The notes under the pieces: model-generated
Seen by the model: only the letters and a program-made list of their open reading frames with translations
Told to the model about the DNA's origin: nothing
Database searches by the model: none
Position numbers and translations under genes: made by a program
Shown here: piece by piece, positions 48,492-59,264 of the stretch
Position numbering within the stretch: position 1 is the first letter of the stretch
How the letters are laid out: each line of letters begins with the position of its first letter
Source: Aquilaria yunnanensis
Lineage: Eukaryota; Streptophyta; Magnoliopsida; Malvales; Thymelaeaceae
Assembly: GCA_039654915.1 (NCBI GenBank)
Contig: CM077599.1
Span: forward strand, 67,198,501-67,262,500
Direction: 5' to 3'
Length of the DNA stretch: 64,000 bases

Positions 48492-51451
48492 GCCAGCTCC
48501 TAACTGCAGTTGGAAAATATGGGAACAATCAAATGTTCCCTCTTGCATGGGCTGTGGTCGAGGGTGAGAACAATGACTCATGGGAGTGGTTTCTTGAGTG
48601 TTTAAAGGGTGATTTAAACACAACAGATGGTAAAGACTGGGCCTTCATGTCAGACCAACACAAGGTACCAACAGGTTTCATGGTAATTTTAAAATTCCCA
48701 GCAATTTTAACCACAATTAAAACAAACATGTTTCATGGTCATTCTAAAATTCCCATAGTTTTGAGCGCTAATATGTTTCATGGTAATTCTAAAATTCCTA
48801 AATGCATAAACATGTTTCATGTATGTTTTAGTAAATAGAAAATGCAAGGAAATCACAAGGTCTACAGTACCTTCTGTTGCATATGAGAACACTCCATCTG
48901 AACTGTTACGGTAGATAATTGGCACAAATCTTCATTGCTTCATAATTTTCCTGTATAACAAATTCTGTCAGTTGACAAGTCCCTGTAGTTTTGTTTAAGG
49001 TAGTAGTAGTATTATACAAAATTGCAGGTATAAATATGGTCATTTTTATGTGAAACATCTTGATGCTTATTCTAGATAGAATTACCTTCACTTTGTGTCT
49101 ATTACACTGCTGATGGCATCGTCAAAGTTCCTACAAGTATTTAAAAATCTACTGAATTAATTTAATTATGTTATTCAAGACAAAAATCTGCTGAATTAAT
49201 TTAATTGTGTTGTTCAAGACAAAAAAGCTTTTGAACTGTTTTATTGTAGGGTCTAGTCCATGGTGTAGCTCATACATTTCCAGCAGCAGAACATAGATTA
49301 TGCACAAGACATATCTACACCAACTGGTCTAGTAAGTTCAGGGGAGAAGCACTAAAAGAAGCATTTAATATATGTGCAAAATCTACGAATGAGCGAGCTT
49401 TTAAAAGGAACCTAGAGGATTTGGAAAAGTTAGCTGAAGGTGGTAGTGCTGCTGCAATCAGAGTTGACCCAACCAAATGGTGTAGAGCCTACTTTTCGAC
49501 GACAGCGAAATGTGACTCAGTGGACAACAATTGTTGCGAGGCCTTCAATTTCGTTCTTGTTGGGGCTAGGAGTAAGCCCATAATATCAATGCTCGAAGAT
49601 ATAAGAGAGTACATAATGCTAAGGTAAGTGAAAAGAAGAGCTTTTGGTACGCAATGGCAGGGGAAGTATGGGAAAAGAGTGCTATTAAAACTCCAAAAAA
49701 ATATTAATGAGAGCTTTAAATGGCGTGCAACATGTAATGGTGACCAAGGATATGAGGTGAAGAGCTATAATAGTAAGTTCTCAGTACATCTTGACATCAA
49801 GAGTTGTGACTGTCGAGGTTGGCAATTATCCGGCATTCCATGTGTGCATGCATGCAAAACAATAATCAGCAATGCAGAGAAACCAATGGACTATCTGTCA
49901 AACTGGTATACAAATGAAATATTTATGAAGTCATATGCCTACTCAATTGGGGTAATGTCTGGTGAAGACATGTGGGAAGATAGTGGTTTTGGAATTCTTA
50001 AACCTCCATTTGAAAAGGCAATGCCTGGAAGGCCCAAGAAGGCAAGAAAGAGATCAAGATATGAGCCTAAAAAGAATAACAACAATCTTACAAAAGAAGG
50101 CAGGAAAATGAAATGTAAAAAATGTGGAGAACTTGGACACAATAGCAGGAGTTGTGATGGATCGAGAAGAGAGTCATATCATGAATCTCAGATGAGAGTA
50201 AAATTCTTGTTTTTGTCCATATCAAATGAATTCTGGTCTCCTGCTACTAATTTACAAGGTTTTTCCATGTCTTTGATTTTTCACAGGGAGATGAAGGGTT
50301 ACATAATGTTGCTGAGCATAGTGCAAGTCAACATTCAATGGCAGGTTCAAGCAACTCAAACATGGTCAGTCAACTATCTGGTTTTAACATAATCTTTACT
50401 CAATAAACAAGCACATATTTGTACATAGATAAAAAAAGCAAGCCAATGCTGGAAAACTGACCTAAAGTACCTCTTGTTCAAACCTGGAGGAGCCTTGATG
50501 TTAAATCAGTCCATACGAGCCAACCCTGTAAAAACTCTGAAATTTTTCAATATAATATTTTCACTGCAAAAGATATATACATTTTGCATACATTTACCTT
50601 CTTTATGTACTGCTGATACATGGAACTTGTTCTTCAGACTTTTGTTGCTGCCAGCAGTACAAGATATGAAAAATCTACAACTTATCGAGGCAGGGGCAAA
50701 GGTGGTGTATGGGGCAGAGGAAAGGGGATGGGCAGGGGTAGGGGCAGAGGAACGATAGTTGGTATGGGCATTTACACATATGCACAAGGGAGAAACATAC
50801 TAAATGTAAGAAACATATTAAATATTCGCTCATGTTTTAATTCAATAAATAATACCAGTCATAATGATACTTTTTTTTTTCTTTTTCTTAATAGCCTGGA
50901 TTGCCCTCTCAACAGTTGCTGTGATACAATGGAAGAACCACTTCCCTTTTGTTTAATTTTGTTTAGAAAACCAGCATAGGAAACAAGCCAGCTCAAAACT
51001 TGCTAACTGATTATGCAAAATCAGCCTAGCTCTTTAACTATTGCCCTCTGATTATGCATAATCAGCTACTCACATTACTTTTGTATTTACAATTACTACA
51101 AAGCAATTAGTAGTTATATCATTTTGTACATGAAACTTCCTTTATGCTCATGTTATTTAGAATGAGCCTTCTGTCAGTGTATATGAATTATTCTGAACCA
51201 TTATGTATTGACTCATGCTATTATTATCACATATATTCTACTTATGTCAGTCCTCTCTTCTCATTACTCTTTACATTCATATGTTTCCATAAGAATACAA
51301 AGTCAGAGGCATTGATGCAAACACCAGAAATTAGGCACTTTCATTTCCATAAACAATTATGTTTACATATCAGAAGGAAAGCCAACAACAAAAAACCATT
51401 ACATTTCTCCTATCCTACCACATTCTCCTATGCCAAACCTTAGCCTACTCA

Positions 51452-52242
51452 TTACATTCCTATCATCAAGTAACCATTTCCAACACGCATAAACCTAGCA
51501 GCCAACACCACAGTCAAAACAAACAATCCAGCAAACATAATACTTCCAAACATGCTTCGTTTTACCCCTTTCTCAATTCTAAGTACTAGCACCTTCAACA
51601 ACTCTACTTCCTTTAGGATTACCTGAATCTGTTGCTCCCATCCATAGTCAACACCACATCTCCAATTTGCCTCTTCAGCCTTCTAATTTCAGAGTCACTC
51701 TTTATCTGTTTCAAACGTAACTCTCTAATTATATCCCTCAAACGCTAACACAATTCTGAATCAATCCACACCAACATATTGCACCAATCTTTCAGCTCAA
51801 TAGTTGGATCATCCTTCAAAAGCAAAAATAATAATAATAATAATAACAATAATTAGACAAAAGCACAAAACTCAGACCAACCCAAACTCTGCGTTCTGAC
51901 CGACATTCACTTGCACACAAAGGACGAAGCACTTACCCGATACTTTGAGCAACCAAAGAACCTTCGACCGACATTCTTGGTGTCTCTCCAGGCCGTGTAA
52001 ATCTTCGCCGGCAAACCACAAAAACAGGTCTCCATCGTTGCCGCTTCTGTCACTGATTTTTTACCTTCAGTCCATCGGGACTTAATCGAATCGTGCGACA
52101 TTAACGATCCTCCGCCGCCTTCGCGATGACTGCCGCTTGATCCTCCGCCCCCTTCGCGACGACTGCCGCTTGATCCTCTGCCACCTTCGCGATGACGATG
52201 ACTGCCGCTTACTCCTCCACCTCCTGATTTCTTCTGTACCAC
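51452..52242 (-). pseudogene. MULE accessory gene: GRF-type zinc finger, coiled coil, C-terminal membrane segment (broken copy)
   Basis: Exon 1 ends at 51937 (CGG|GTAAGT); exon 2 runs 51813-51452. Exon 1 has an 11-residue Gly/Ser/Arg repeat, then METCFCGLPAKIYTAWRDT...NVGRRFFGCSKY, the first half of a GRF zinc finger. Exon 2 supplies CNMLVWIDSELC, matching the C-x-x-[FL]-x-W second half, then a Lys/Arg/Leu-rich coiled coil and a hydrophobic stretch (FGSIMFAGLFVLTVVLAA) near the C-terminus. Broken here by a TAG after SELC, a one-base loss near IGDVV, and loss of the ATG used by the second copy. It converges on the transposase gene and starts near the right terminal repeat. Function unknown; GRF fingers in other proteins bind nucleic acid. 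Confidence 0.75.
52109..52213. repeat. 33-bp tandem repeat in the GRF gene, three copies
   Basis: Units start CCTCCGCC and end GCTTGAT; the third carries a 6-bp insertion. Each encodes about 11 residues of the type SSGSHREGGGG on the minus strand. The other MULE copy has only one unit. Confidence 0.85.
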
Positions 52243-52379
52243 TCTCCTCTGTCAACGAACAGCCAGACTCGAACAAATGAAGTGACTGCCCTCTGTTCGT
52301 TTTAATTTCCAATCAACTTCCCCACCTAACAGATGACGTTATCCGACTTGGCCACTTTCTGTTAAAAACTGGACTAAAC

Positions 52380-52513
52380 CGTTTTGTTTAGCAAAGTTTA
52401 TGGACTAAAACACTAAATCTGGAAAGTTAAAGGACTAACTCATACTGAGTCAAACAAAAAGGACTAACTCACTCGAGTTTGTCTAGTTAGAGGACCATTT
52501 GCGCATTTTGGCC
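52380..52513 (-). repeat. Right terminal inverted repeat of the MULE
   Basis: On the minus strand it starts GGCCAAAATGCGCAAATGG and continues with GTTAGTCC blocks parallel to the left end. It likely carries the promoter of the GRF gene. Confidence 0.85.
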
Positions 52514-53119
52514 AATAAGATACTTGCAATAGATAGAAGTTACTAAATATGGAAATCCTTTCTCAAAATATGAAAATTATTAAACATGAATATCTTAAAA
52601 AATGAAATGAAACTACTAAATATGAAAGTTTTATCTCCAAAAATGAGACTTATTAAATATGGAAGTACCAAAAAATGGAAGTTACTAATAACGGAAGTCA
52701 CCATTCCTAAATATAAGACATACTAAATATGAAAGTCTCAAGAAATGGAAGTTACTAAACATGGAAACCTCCATATTTAGGACTGACTTAATATGGAAAA
52801 TAATGAAAAAAGAAAATTAAGGTTTAGGATGAAGGTTAAAATCGGGTCTTGTCGGGTTTAGTTATTGGGTCATCTCAGGTTCAGGTCAGGTCAGTCTCGG
52901 GTTTGGGTCATTTCGGGTTCGGGTATTTCGGGTTTGGGTCATTTGGGTTCGGGTTTTCTCGGGTTTTCCTTTAATCGGGTTTGGGTTCAAGTCAGGTTGG
53001 GCACAGTCGGGTTCAGGTCGTTAACTTTTTTAGTCAAACCGGGTCAGGTCGGGCTTGGGTTCAGGTGGGTTGGGCTAGGTCATCGGGTCTGGTCCGATTT
53101 TGCCATCCCTAGTCGGAGC

Positions 53120-53781
53120 AGCCCGAAAAGTAGCCACAGGCAAGCTGGACCAAAATACTTTCTTTTTTCCCTTCACATTTAATATTGGATAAATTACTTA
53201 AAGTTCTTAATTTTGTTAAAAGTTATATTATCACAATAAAATTTTAAAATCTGCTCCTTTTCTCCCTTTTCTATTAATTTTTTAACATTAGTGGGCAATT
53301 CGAGGTAAATTTGAAAAATTACAGAGAATTTAGGACAAAAAACCTTTAGTGATAGATTTGGTCCCAAATCAAAACATAAGTGACAAATTTGAGACTTTTG
53401 CTAATAATATTAGATAAATTGTATTTTTGTTCAAATTTGTTTTTTTTTTTTCTAAAAAGAGGTGGAAGAATATGTCAATTTAATAAAGTATAGAGGTAAG
53501 TCCTCCTTTTAAGGCTGTTTGAACTGTCCTGAAACATGAAATATCATGTACGATCCACATCCTAACAGATAAGTTGCTTTTTGCATAATTTCTGCTAAAT
53601 CATCGGTGCATCGAGATGACGAATATTATCAACCAAAATTTAACTTTGTAATTGTATATCTAATTTTAACTCATCACTTCTAAAGTTCAATAACTCGCCC
53701 TTCCATTAACTTTTTCTAATATAAAGTAATAATTCTTTCGCATTTTTAAAACAATTGTAGATGTTATGCTACATAAACATA
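53120..53781. other. Gene-free AT-rich stretch
   Basis: Sequence continuing from 36943 once the nest is removed. No gene or RNA recognised. Confidence 0.4.
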
Positions 53782-54816
53782 TTAATAGGGTAAATGGTAG
53801 CAAATGTCCCTAAACTATGATCCAATACTGCTTATTCGTCTTTAAATTATCAATTATTACTATTCATCTTGAAACTATCATTAATATTGTATCATTCTTC
53901 TTTTGTTGTTATTGCTATTAAAATAGTCCAAATTGAGAAAATTAACTAAACTTAGGAGTCTAAAAAAGGAATTTGACTACCAACATGAAAATTTTCAAGT
54001 TTTAAAGTTTCGGTTAGGATTTGGAAGTAATAAGATAAGATTTTGGATTTAAAACTTTAGCAAAAGTTGTCAAGGAGAGTAAGATGAATTGAATTGTAGT
54101 AGCATTTTAAAATTTTGAAATTTTTTTATCACTGGCTGTCACATATGGTGGCCTAGAGCGATGATTTGTAGTGACCGATGACTAAAAGTTTCAAATTTTC
54201 AAACTTTTTCACATGATTGGATTCCTCTCATTCTCTCCTACTATTTTACCAAACCACCAAGTTTTAATGTCTTAATATATCTCTTCCAGATTCTCACTGA
54301 AACTTTGAAACTCAAAATTTTTTTTCCTTTTAATTCAAAGTAAATAACTAAGATTTTAGATTTAATATTTTTGATAAATGTTTTAATGGAGAGTGAGAGG
54401 AATAAAAAATACAAAAAAAATGTTAAAATTCTAAAACTTTTGATCGCCGGCCACCATGAACCACTACTCTGGACCACTGTATGTGGCATCTAACAACAAA
54501 AGAAAAAAATATTCCAACTTTTGAAATGTTTCTATAGTTCAATTGCTTTTACTCTCCTCTACAATTTTTACTCAAGCCCCAAATCCAAAAACTTTCTATA
54601 TCACCTCCAAATATTGACAGAATCTTTGAAACTCGAAAATTTTCTTGTTTGTGATCAAATCGCCTTTTTAGACCCGCAGTTTAGTTTATTTGACAATTTT
54701 TGCCCATTCTAATGACAACACTGATGAAGGATAAACAGTACAACAATAGTTATATGATAAAGAATAAGTAACATGGGCCATAGTTTACAGAAATTTGGTG
54801 TCATTTACCCCATTAA
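53782..54816. mobile_element. Foldback element, near-palindromic over its whole 1.0 kb
   Basis: The left end (TTAATAGGGTAAATGG) and the inverted right end (TTAATGGGGTAAATGA) pair. The match continues inward through AACTAAACT, AGTCTAAAAA, GAAAATTTTC, TTTTGGATTT, GAGAGTAA, CACATA-GGTGGCC and TTCCTCTCA-TCTC blocks to a centre near 54300. Each arm is about 500 bases, and I estimate 70-75% pairing by eye. There is no coding capacity. The ends (GGTAAAT...TCCCTAAACTATG) recall non-autonomous Mutator-like elements, but flanking 9-mers do not match cleanly. Confidence 0.75.
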
Positions 54817-55259
54817 ATAATATAAATATTCATTTGGAATGGATGTTCAGATGAAGAAAAGTGACATATTTTAGACAAAAAGATTGGAAGAGGGGACAAC
54901 CTATGTGATGGAGTAATTATACGAGTACAAGCAAAAAGGCATAACAGGCAGTGTGGTGCCCATCTGGTCCAGCATTGGAACGTTTGAAAAGGGCATCTCT
55001 TTCATGACCGTCCACTAGAATTGCATGCAAAAGTTGCCATAGTTTGATGCAGTCTGGTACAATTTTCTAATCGCAAACTTTACCTGCTTCATGGAGATAG
55101 TAATTGACGTCTCCAAAACAATCCTTTAGCTATGTACAGCCTAGTTAGATCACCTCTTAAATATAACTAGATTTTAGATTCTCATGCAGCAATACCAAGT
55201 GGCTGCTGCAACTGAGGTTTCCGCACCTGATACTTGGGTTGAGGTCGTATCTTTTTAGC
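54817..55259 (-). other. 3' flank of the VPS24 gene
   Basis: Presumed 3' UTR and downstream DNA. No further gene seen, and no single strong polyadenylation signal chosen. Confidence 0.4.
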
Positions 55260-58200
55260 TCATGACCTTACTTTTGCGAGTCGAGCCCTTATTTCCTCCA
55301 TGTCATCCTCATTGTCGACTTCTTCAGCAATTGCTTCCTCCTACAGAAATGGAAGCTGAACTATTCAGTGATTCAGATGCTAGGAGTAGGACTTTAACTT
55401 CACAGCAGAGAAACGAAGTGCATCTAGGCAAATAGTGCCAACAATACCTCCCGTGAAGCTCCTGCAGTCTGAGCAGGTTGCTTCATCCTTCCCTTCCTGA
55501 CTGCTGCTGGAAGTTGGGCAGTTGTCTCACCCGCTATAGATTCCAACACTTTGTCAACCTCTTCTTCTATCTCCTCTTCTATATCCTCAGTGTCCAGTGC
55601 ATCATCAAGAACATCATTGGCAAATTCCTCAATAATCCCTGCCTATAAACAGAAAAAGAGCAGACAATTAGCTGATAAATGAAATGACAACAGAGCATAT
55701 TTCTAAGATTATGACAATATACATATAATCTAACTGAAATAACATTCAATCATAGATGGGGTTAAATGTTATAAAGAAAACATGTCCTAGCAGGAACAAC
55801 ATATACACCTCCAGTTGCTTAATTAGCCCAACAGGATTCAGGAAGATAAAAATGGAGGAAATAAAGAGGGCAGCGATGAGCCTAAACTGGTGGACCCTGG
55901 GAAGGAAGTTTCTTCTGCATGAAATCTTTTGATGAGTAGATTCATATTTGGCTCCAAACTGAGACCCAAAATAACCAATTTCGCAGCACAAAATCAAATG
56001 CATCAGTTCGTAGACTCTCATGCACCTTTTTTATTTTCAGTTTGACAAACATTGATGGATTTTAGAGATAATGGCTCCACTTGGCAACAGTTTCAGACAT
56101 TAGCATTTGTGATTAGAGTCAGCTGTTAGTTTTAGGAATAAGCTTTTGGTAGTTACAAATTAGCGTTTGATATATTAGCTTAAAGAGGCAAGGTGAGACA
56201 ATCAGGTTATCAAAATGTCCGTAATAATTACAGTGACAAGGTAATAACCATTTCTTTCTAATAACGAGCAGGCTTTTTTTTTTTTTCCCTCTTTCCTTAT
56301 TAACATAGGAGTTCACAAGAAGCATCACAAAACTTTAAAAGGATACCTTATATTTTTTTAATTATCATTTGTAAGGCTATATTCATGAGCAAATACTATA
56401 CGAGTTGACAAGTGGTCAACCAGTATATTTTAATCATTTGCTTTTTCGTCAGTAAGAGCTAAGGTGAGGGGAGATGAAGGTCATTTTACATGACCAACAC
56501 TCGTGCATTTGCCAAAAAGGTTTTTATGGGGGGAGGGGGCTAAGCTTTAAATAATTACTGTTGCAACATTAATACCATCTCCAACAGCAAATTTATGCTG
56601 TTCAAAAACAAACAGAAACTTTGCCAACTCTTAAACGTAATGATGTCAAACACCTTTTTCTTTTTTTGGTATTCAGAAGCATGCTTTACAAGTATACAAG
56701 GGAAGAGGTATTAGTATTCTAGGTAAGTGAAAGAGAATGCCAGCTTTTTTGGGACCCGGAAGGCAACCAAACAAGCTTTGTGGCATTTTGGGGAAGGGAG
56801 TGGGGAGGCCAAAGTCAAGCGCCGGACCTCCCCACAATGTCTCAAGCAATTTAGTCATCAAGCTAAAGGTGTGGGAACATCAAACACCTTGACAAACATA
56901 CCCAATAAGGATGATAGAGCAAGGGCAGCTAATTCACATTATATATATGGAATAATACTAGGAGGTACAGTAAACATGTATCTGCAAGCAATTTAAAGAG
57001 TTGTGGCACATTAGTAAAGGAGGTAGGCTGACTCATTTAGTCAATGTGTCTACTCCCTATGTGGCCAACATGACTTCAAATCCTTTGCAAGGCATGAGAG
57101 GAGAAATAAGTTCTCTTTTAAAGTACAATCAGTCAGGATGGATGTGGATGGCTTGCCTAAAACCTGAGCTAAAGAGGGACTTAGACTCGTTGCCTGCTAG
57201 CTGGCTTTAGTACAGCATTTCAAATCTCAACCAATTAAAAAATTAAAAAAAAAAAAAAAAAAAGAGTTGTGACTCCCTACTTTAATCATCAAAGCATGCT
57301 AAGCTATCAGCTCATATTTCTACTTCTGTGCAGCCATAAATACTGCAGGTTGTGGACATTGACCAGAATCATGTTGCAGTTCTGAACACAATCCAACGCA
57401 ATTATTTCTTGGTAAAATGGTTTTGAAAGCCTGTCCAGTCAGACCTGGATATACAAGCCGTCTACAAACCCATAGAAAATGCATATTGGACAAAGAATAA
57501 TGCAGAAAAGTTTTGAACTTCACTTTTTACCTGTGGACTCTTAAGAAAATAAAGGATGTTTCAGCAGATTATCATCCGATTCTGCAAGTTTTGTTGTCTA
57601 TGAAACATAGCAATGAATTCATTCCATATTGAATTGTATTTCCATTCCATGAACCAAGCACGCCTGTTCGATGTATGCTCATCTGTCGGTACCTTTTCTC
57701 CTTTGTATCAGAAACAAAAAATACTGCTATCTTACCTTAGTCATTTCTCTGCTGAACTCTTGCATTGTGGCAGCCATTTCAGGGGCCTTCATAATATCAT
57801 TTACAAGCTTCATAACCTCAGCACTCTTGGACAAGTGCCCAACTGTCCGGGCAATCGCTGCAGATTCCAGAAAACATTAAGTGTTGATAATAATTAGCAT
57901 GAAAGACCATCCCCCAGTGTATTATTGGCTATCTACGAGAAGTGCCATCTTATATCTCAGATCACAAAAACTTCATCCCGAACAGCAAAAGCTAGTGCAT
58001 TTATGCACTTACAGATCCAACCCCTGATACAGGATATAACTTTAACTATAGATTGTTTTATGAACCTAACAGGCAACTAACACATAAGTAGTAGTTTGAC
58101 CCTTTTTAAGATAATGAGCATATAAGCAGAACTTGAAAATGCAAACTTGTTCAGGTGAAAATATCATACCCACGCTTTCCCCAAGGTGCATTGATATTGA

Positions 58201-59264
58201 GTTCAACTGTGCCATGTTTTCATGAAAGCGGTTCACTGTTCTTCTAGATCTCATGAGCTCCTTAGCAAGTGCCTGGAATGTATTATCCAGTAAACTAAAA
58301 AAACAAATAAAAAGGGAAAAAGTAAATTCTTAAAATTCCAATTTGGACGAAAAAACAATATGAAAGAATTAAAAGTGCAATAGCTTATTCAACAAGAAAT
58401 TACTTCTTCAAGTCCTGATGCCATAGGTAAATTACTTCGACTGCTATCTTTCAAAGCTTTGCATGGATAACATTATGTACAACAGTCACTTCCCTGTTAT
58501 TAAGTCTACTCAAAACCAATCTGAAGACTGGGAGAGGATTCATATTACAAAACTACCAGTTGGCTTGAGGTCCTAAAGCAGCCAATAATGCCATCATCAA
58601 TCATCCATACACTCGACTGAATAAATTGCATACTATATGAAATTTGATACCCAAGTACACAAATGATTGTTCTAATGCTTGTTTACTTCTGTGTAGTGGA
58701 ATTCAATTCATTGATTTACATTCTTTGGTAGTTCATTTTTCTTTTACCAAAATGAACTACCAAGGAATCCTATTGGATAATTAAGTTTCAATGCAGAAAG
58801 TAAATAGGCCTATGTCTCACAAAATCTAAGAGAATAAGAACAGAGAAGTTAGTTGTTTCATTCTAACCTATTCTACTGGCCAGAATCCAAACTTCCACAG
58901 ATCTTTATCAGCACAAAATCAGAATAACCAATCAAGAAAACAACAAAGTTGAGATCTACAGTACCTTAGCTGAGCCCATATCGTTTCGCTTCGCAGCCTC
59001 TTTGATTGCTTTCTCCACATTTCTCTGTTCCCTCTGTATATCTGAAACAGAAAGCAAACCCATGTTTGAAAACCAAAAAAAAAAAAAAGATCCGCCAAAC
59101 CCATGAAACCTTTTTAAATCGAGAACTCGATAAACAGAAATTTAACGCCTGCCTCGTATTTGGCGCTCGATGTTTCGACATTCCTGGCGAAGCCGACGCT
59201 GCCAATCCCTCAGTTGCTGCTGTGGGTTTGACTTCGGCTTCATCATATTCATCACCTTCTCCAT
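55260..59264 (-). CDS. VPS24: ESCRT-III subunit VPS24 (CHMP3 homologue)
   Basis: Six exons: 59264-59153, 59041-58965, 58272-58170, 57857-57736, 55642-55448, 55340-55260. They total 690 nt and encode 229 aa, the length I recall for plant VPS24. The N-terminus is basic (MEKVMNMMKPKSNPQQQLRDWQRRLRQECR), forming the membrane-binding helix hairpin of the SNF7 family. Helical core with ISMHLGES and ARTVGHLSKSAEVMK. Acidic linker, then the C-terminal MIT-interacting motif EEIRARLAKVRS. It polymerises with other ESCRT-III subunits on endosomes for multivesicular body sorting and membrane scission, and is recycled by SKD1/VPS4. All phases join cleanly. Intron 1 uses a GC donor (CGAG|GCAGGC); introns 2-5 are GT-AG. 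Intron 4 is about 2.1 kb and holds a SINE. Confidence 0.95.
57006..57260 (+). mobile_element. SINE with poly(A) tail in VPS24 intron 4
   Basis: Flanked by an 11-bp target duplication AAAGAGTTGTG (56995-57005 and 57261-57271). It ends in an A-rich tail of about 20 bases. An A-box-like TAGTAAAGGAGG is at 57012-57023 and a B-box-like ACTTCAAATCC at 57073-57083, at positions usual for a tRNA-derived SINE head. It lies antisense to VPS24. Confidence 0.75.

Larger units (their letters stand above)
38604..50924 (+). pseudogene. MuDR-type MULE transposase, interrupted by a copia insertion and one stop
   Basis: Start ATG 38604 (MITLYLHHGGHF; PB1-like N-terminal region, then an acidic stretch). Next is the MuDR/FAR1-like DNA-binding region (about residues 320-440). 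The MULE core begins LDGCFLKG; the copia element cuts after VMKGQ, and the frame resumes without loss at 48497 (TAVGKYGNNQMFPLAWAVVEG). A second core Asp is at SDQHK. Intron 48665-49249; then HRLCTRHIYTNW. The SWIM zinc finger CDCRGWQLSGIPCVHAC is near 49810, and the CCHC knuckle CKKCGELGHNSRSC near 50115. Further exons 50287-50364, 50638-50757 (RGRGKGG-type RG-rich tail) and 50895-50924 are inferred from splice sites and clean phases, about 970 codons in all. An in-frame TAA sits at 49625-49627, shared with the second MULE copy. It would cut target DNA at the terminal repeats if intact. Confidence 0.88.
37869..52513 (+). mobile_element. Mutator-like element (MULE), two-gene type, interrupted by a copia element
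   Basis: It begins and ends with the inverted sequence GGCCAAAATGCGC, inside longer terminal inverted repeats, and is flanked by a perfect 9-bp target duplication AATAAGATA (37860-37868 and 52514-52522), the Mutator signature. It carries a plus-strand transposase gene and a convergent minus-strand gene with a GRF zinc finger. Of its 14.6 kb, 8.3 kb is the inserted copia element, so the MULE itself is about 6.3 kb. The copy at 60694 shares the same ends and both genes. Confidence 0.95.
36944..53111. mobile_element. Outer non-autonomous hAT element (about 1.5 kb of its own sequence), host of a nested MULE
   Basis: The ends TAGGGATGGCAATTGG and (inverted) TAGGGATGGCAAAATCGG are bounded by a perfect 8-bp target duplication GTCGGAGC (36936-36943 and 53112-53119). 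Its own sequence is 36944-37868 plus 52523-53111, about 1514 bp. Both ends carry dense GGGTCGGGTTCGGG-type repeats in the same orientation (36958-37235 and 52855-53100). The central part is AT-rich, and no transposase of its own is visible. Confidence 0.9.

Noticed and set aside
50620..50979. Separate small RG-rich protein gene
   Set aside because: The RG-rich part has clean splice sites and phase as the penultimate exon of the MULE transposase, and the second copy has it in the same place.
51826..51852. AAT/AATAAC microsatellite
   Set aside because: Short trinucleotide run inside the GRF gene intron; no function indicated.
36944..53111. Reading the whole 16-kb unit as a single giant MULE
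   Set aside because: The outer ends are hAT-like with an 8-bp duplication, and a separate 9-bp duplication with Mutator ends exists inside.
56727..57210. Two adjacent open frames in VPS24 intron 4
   Set aside because: No recognisable domain; the second one lies in the SINE.
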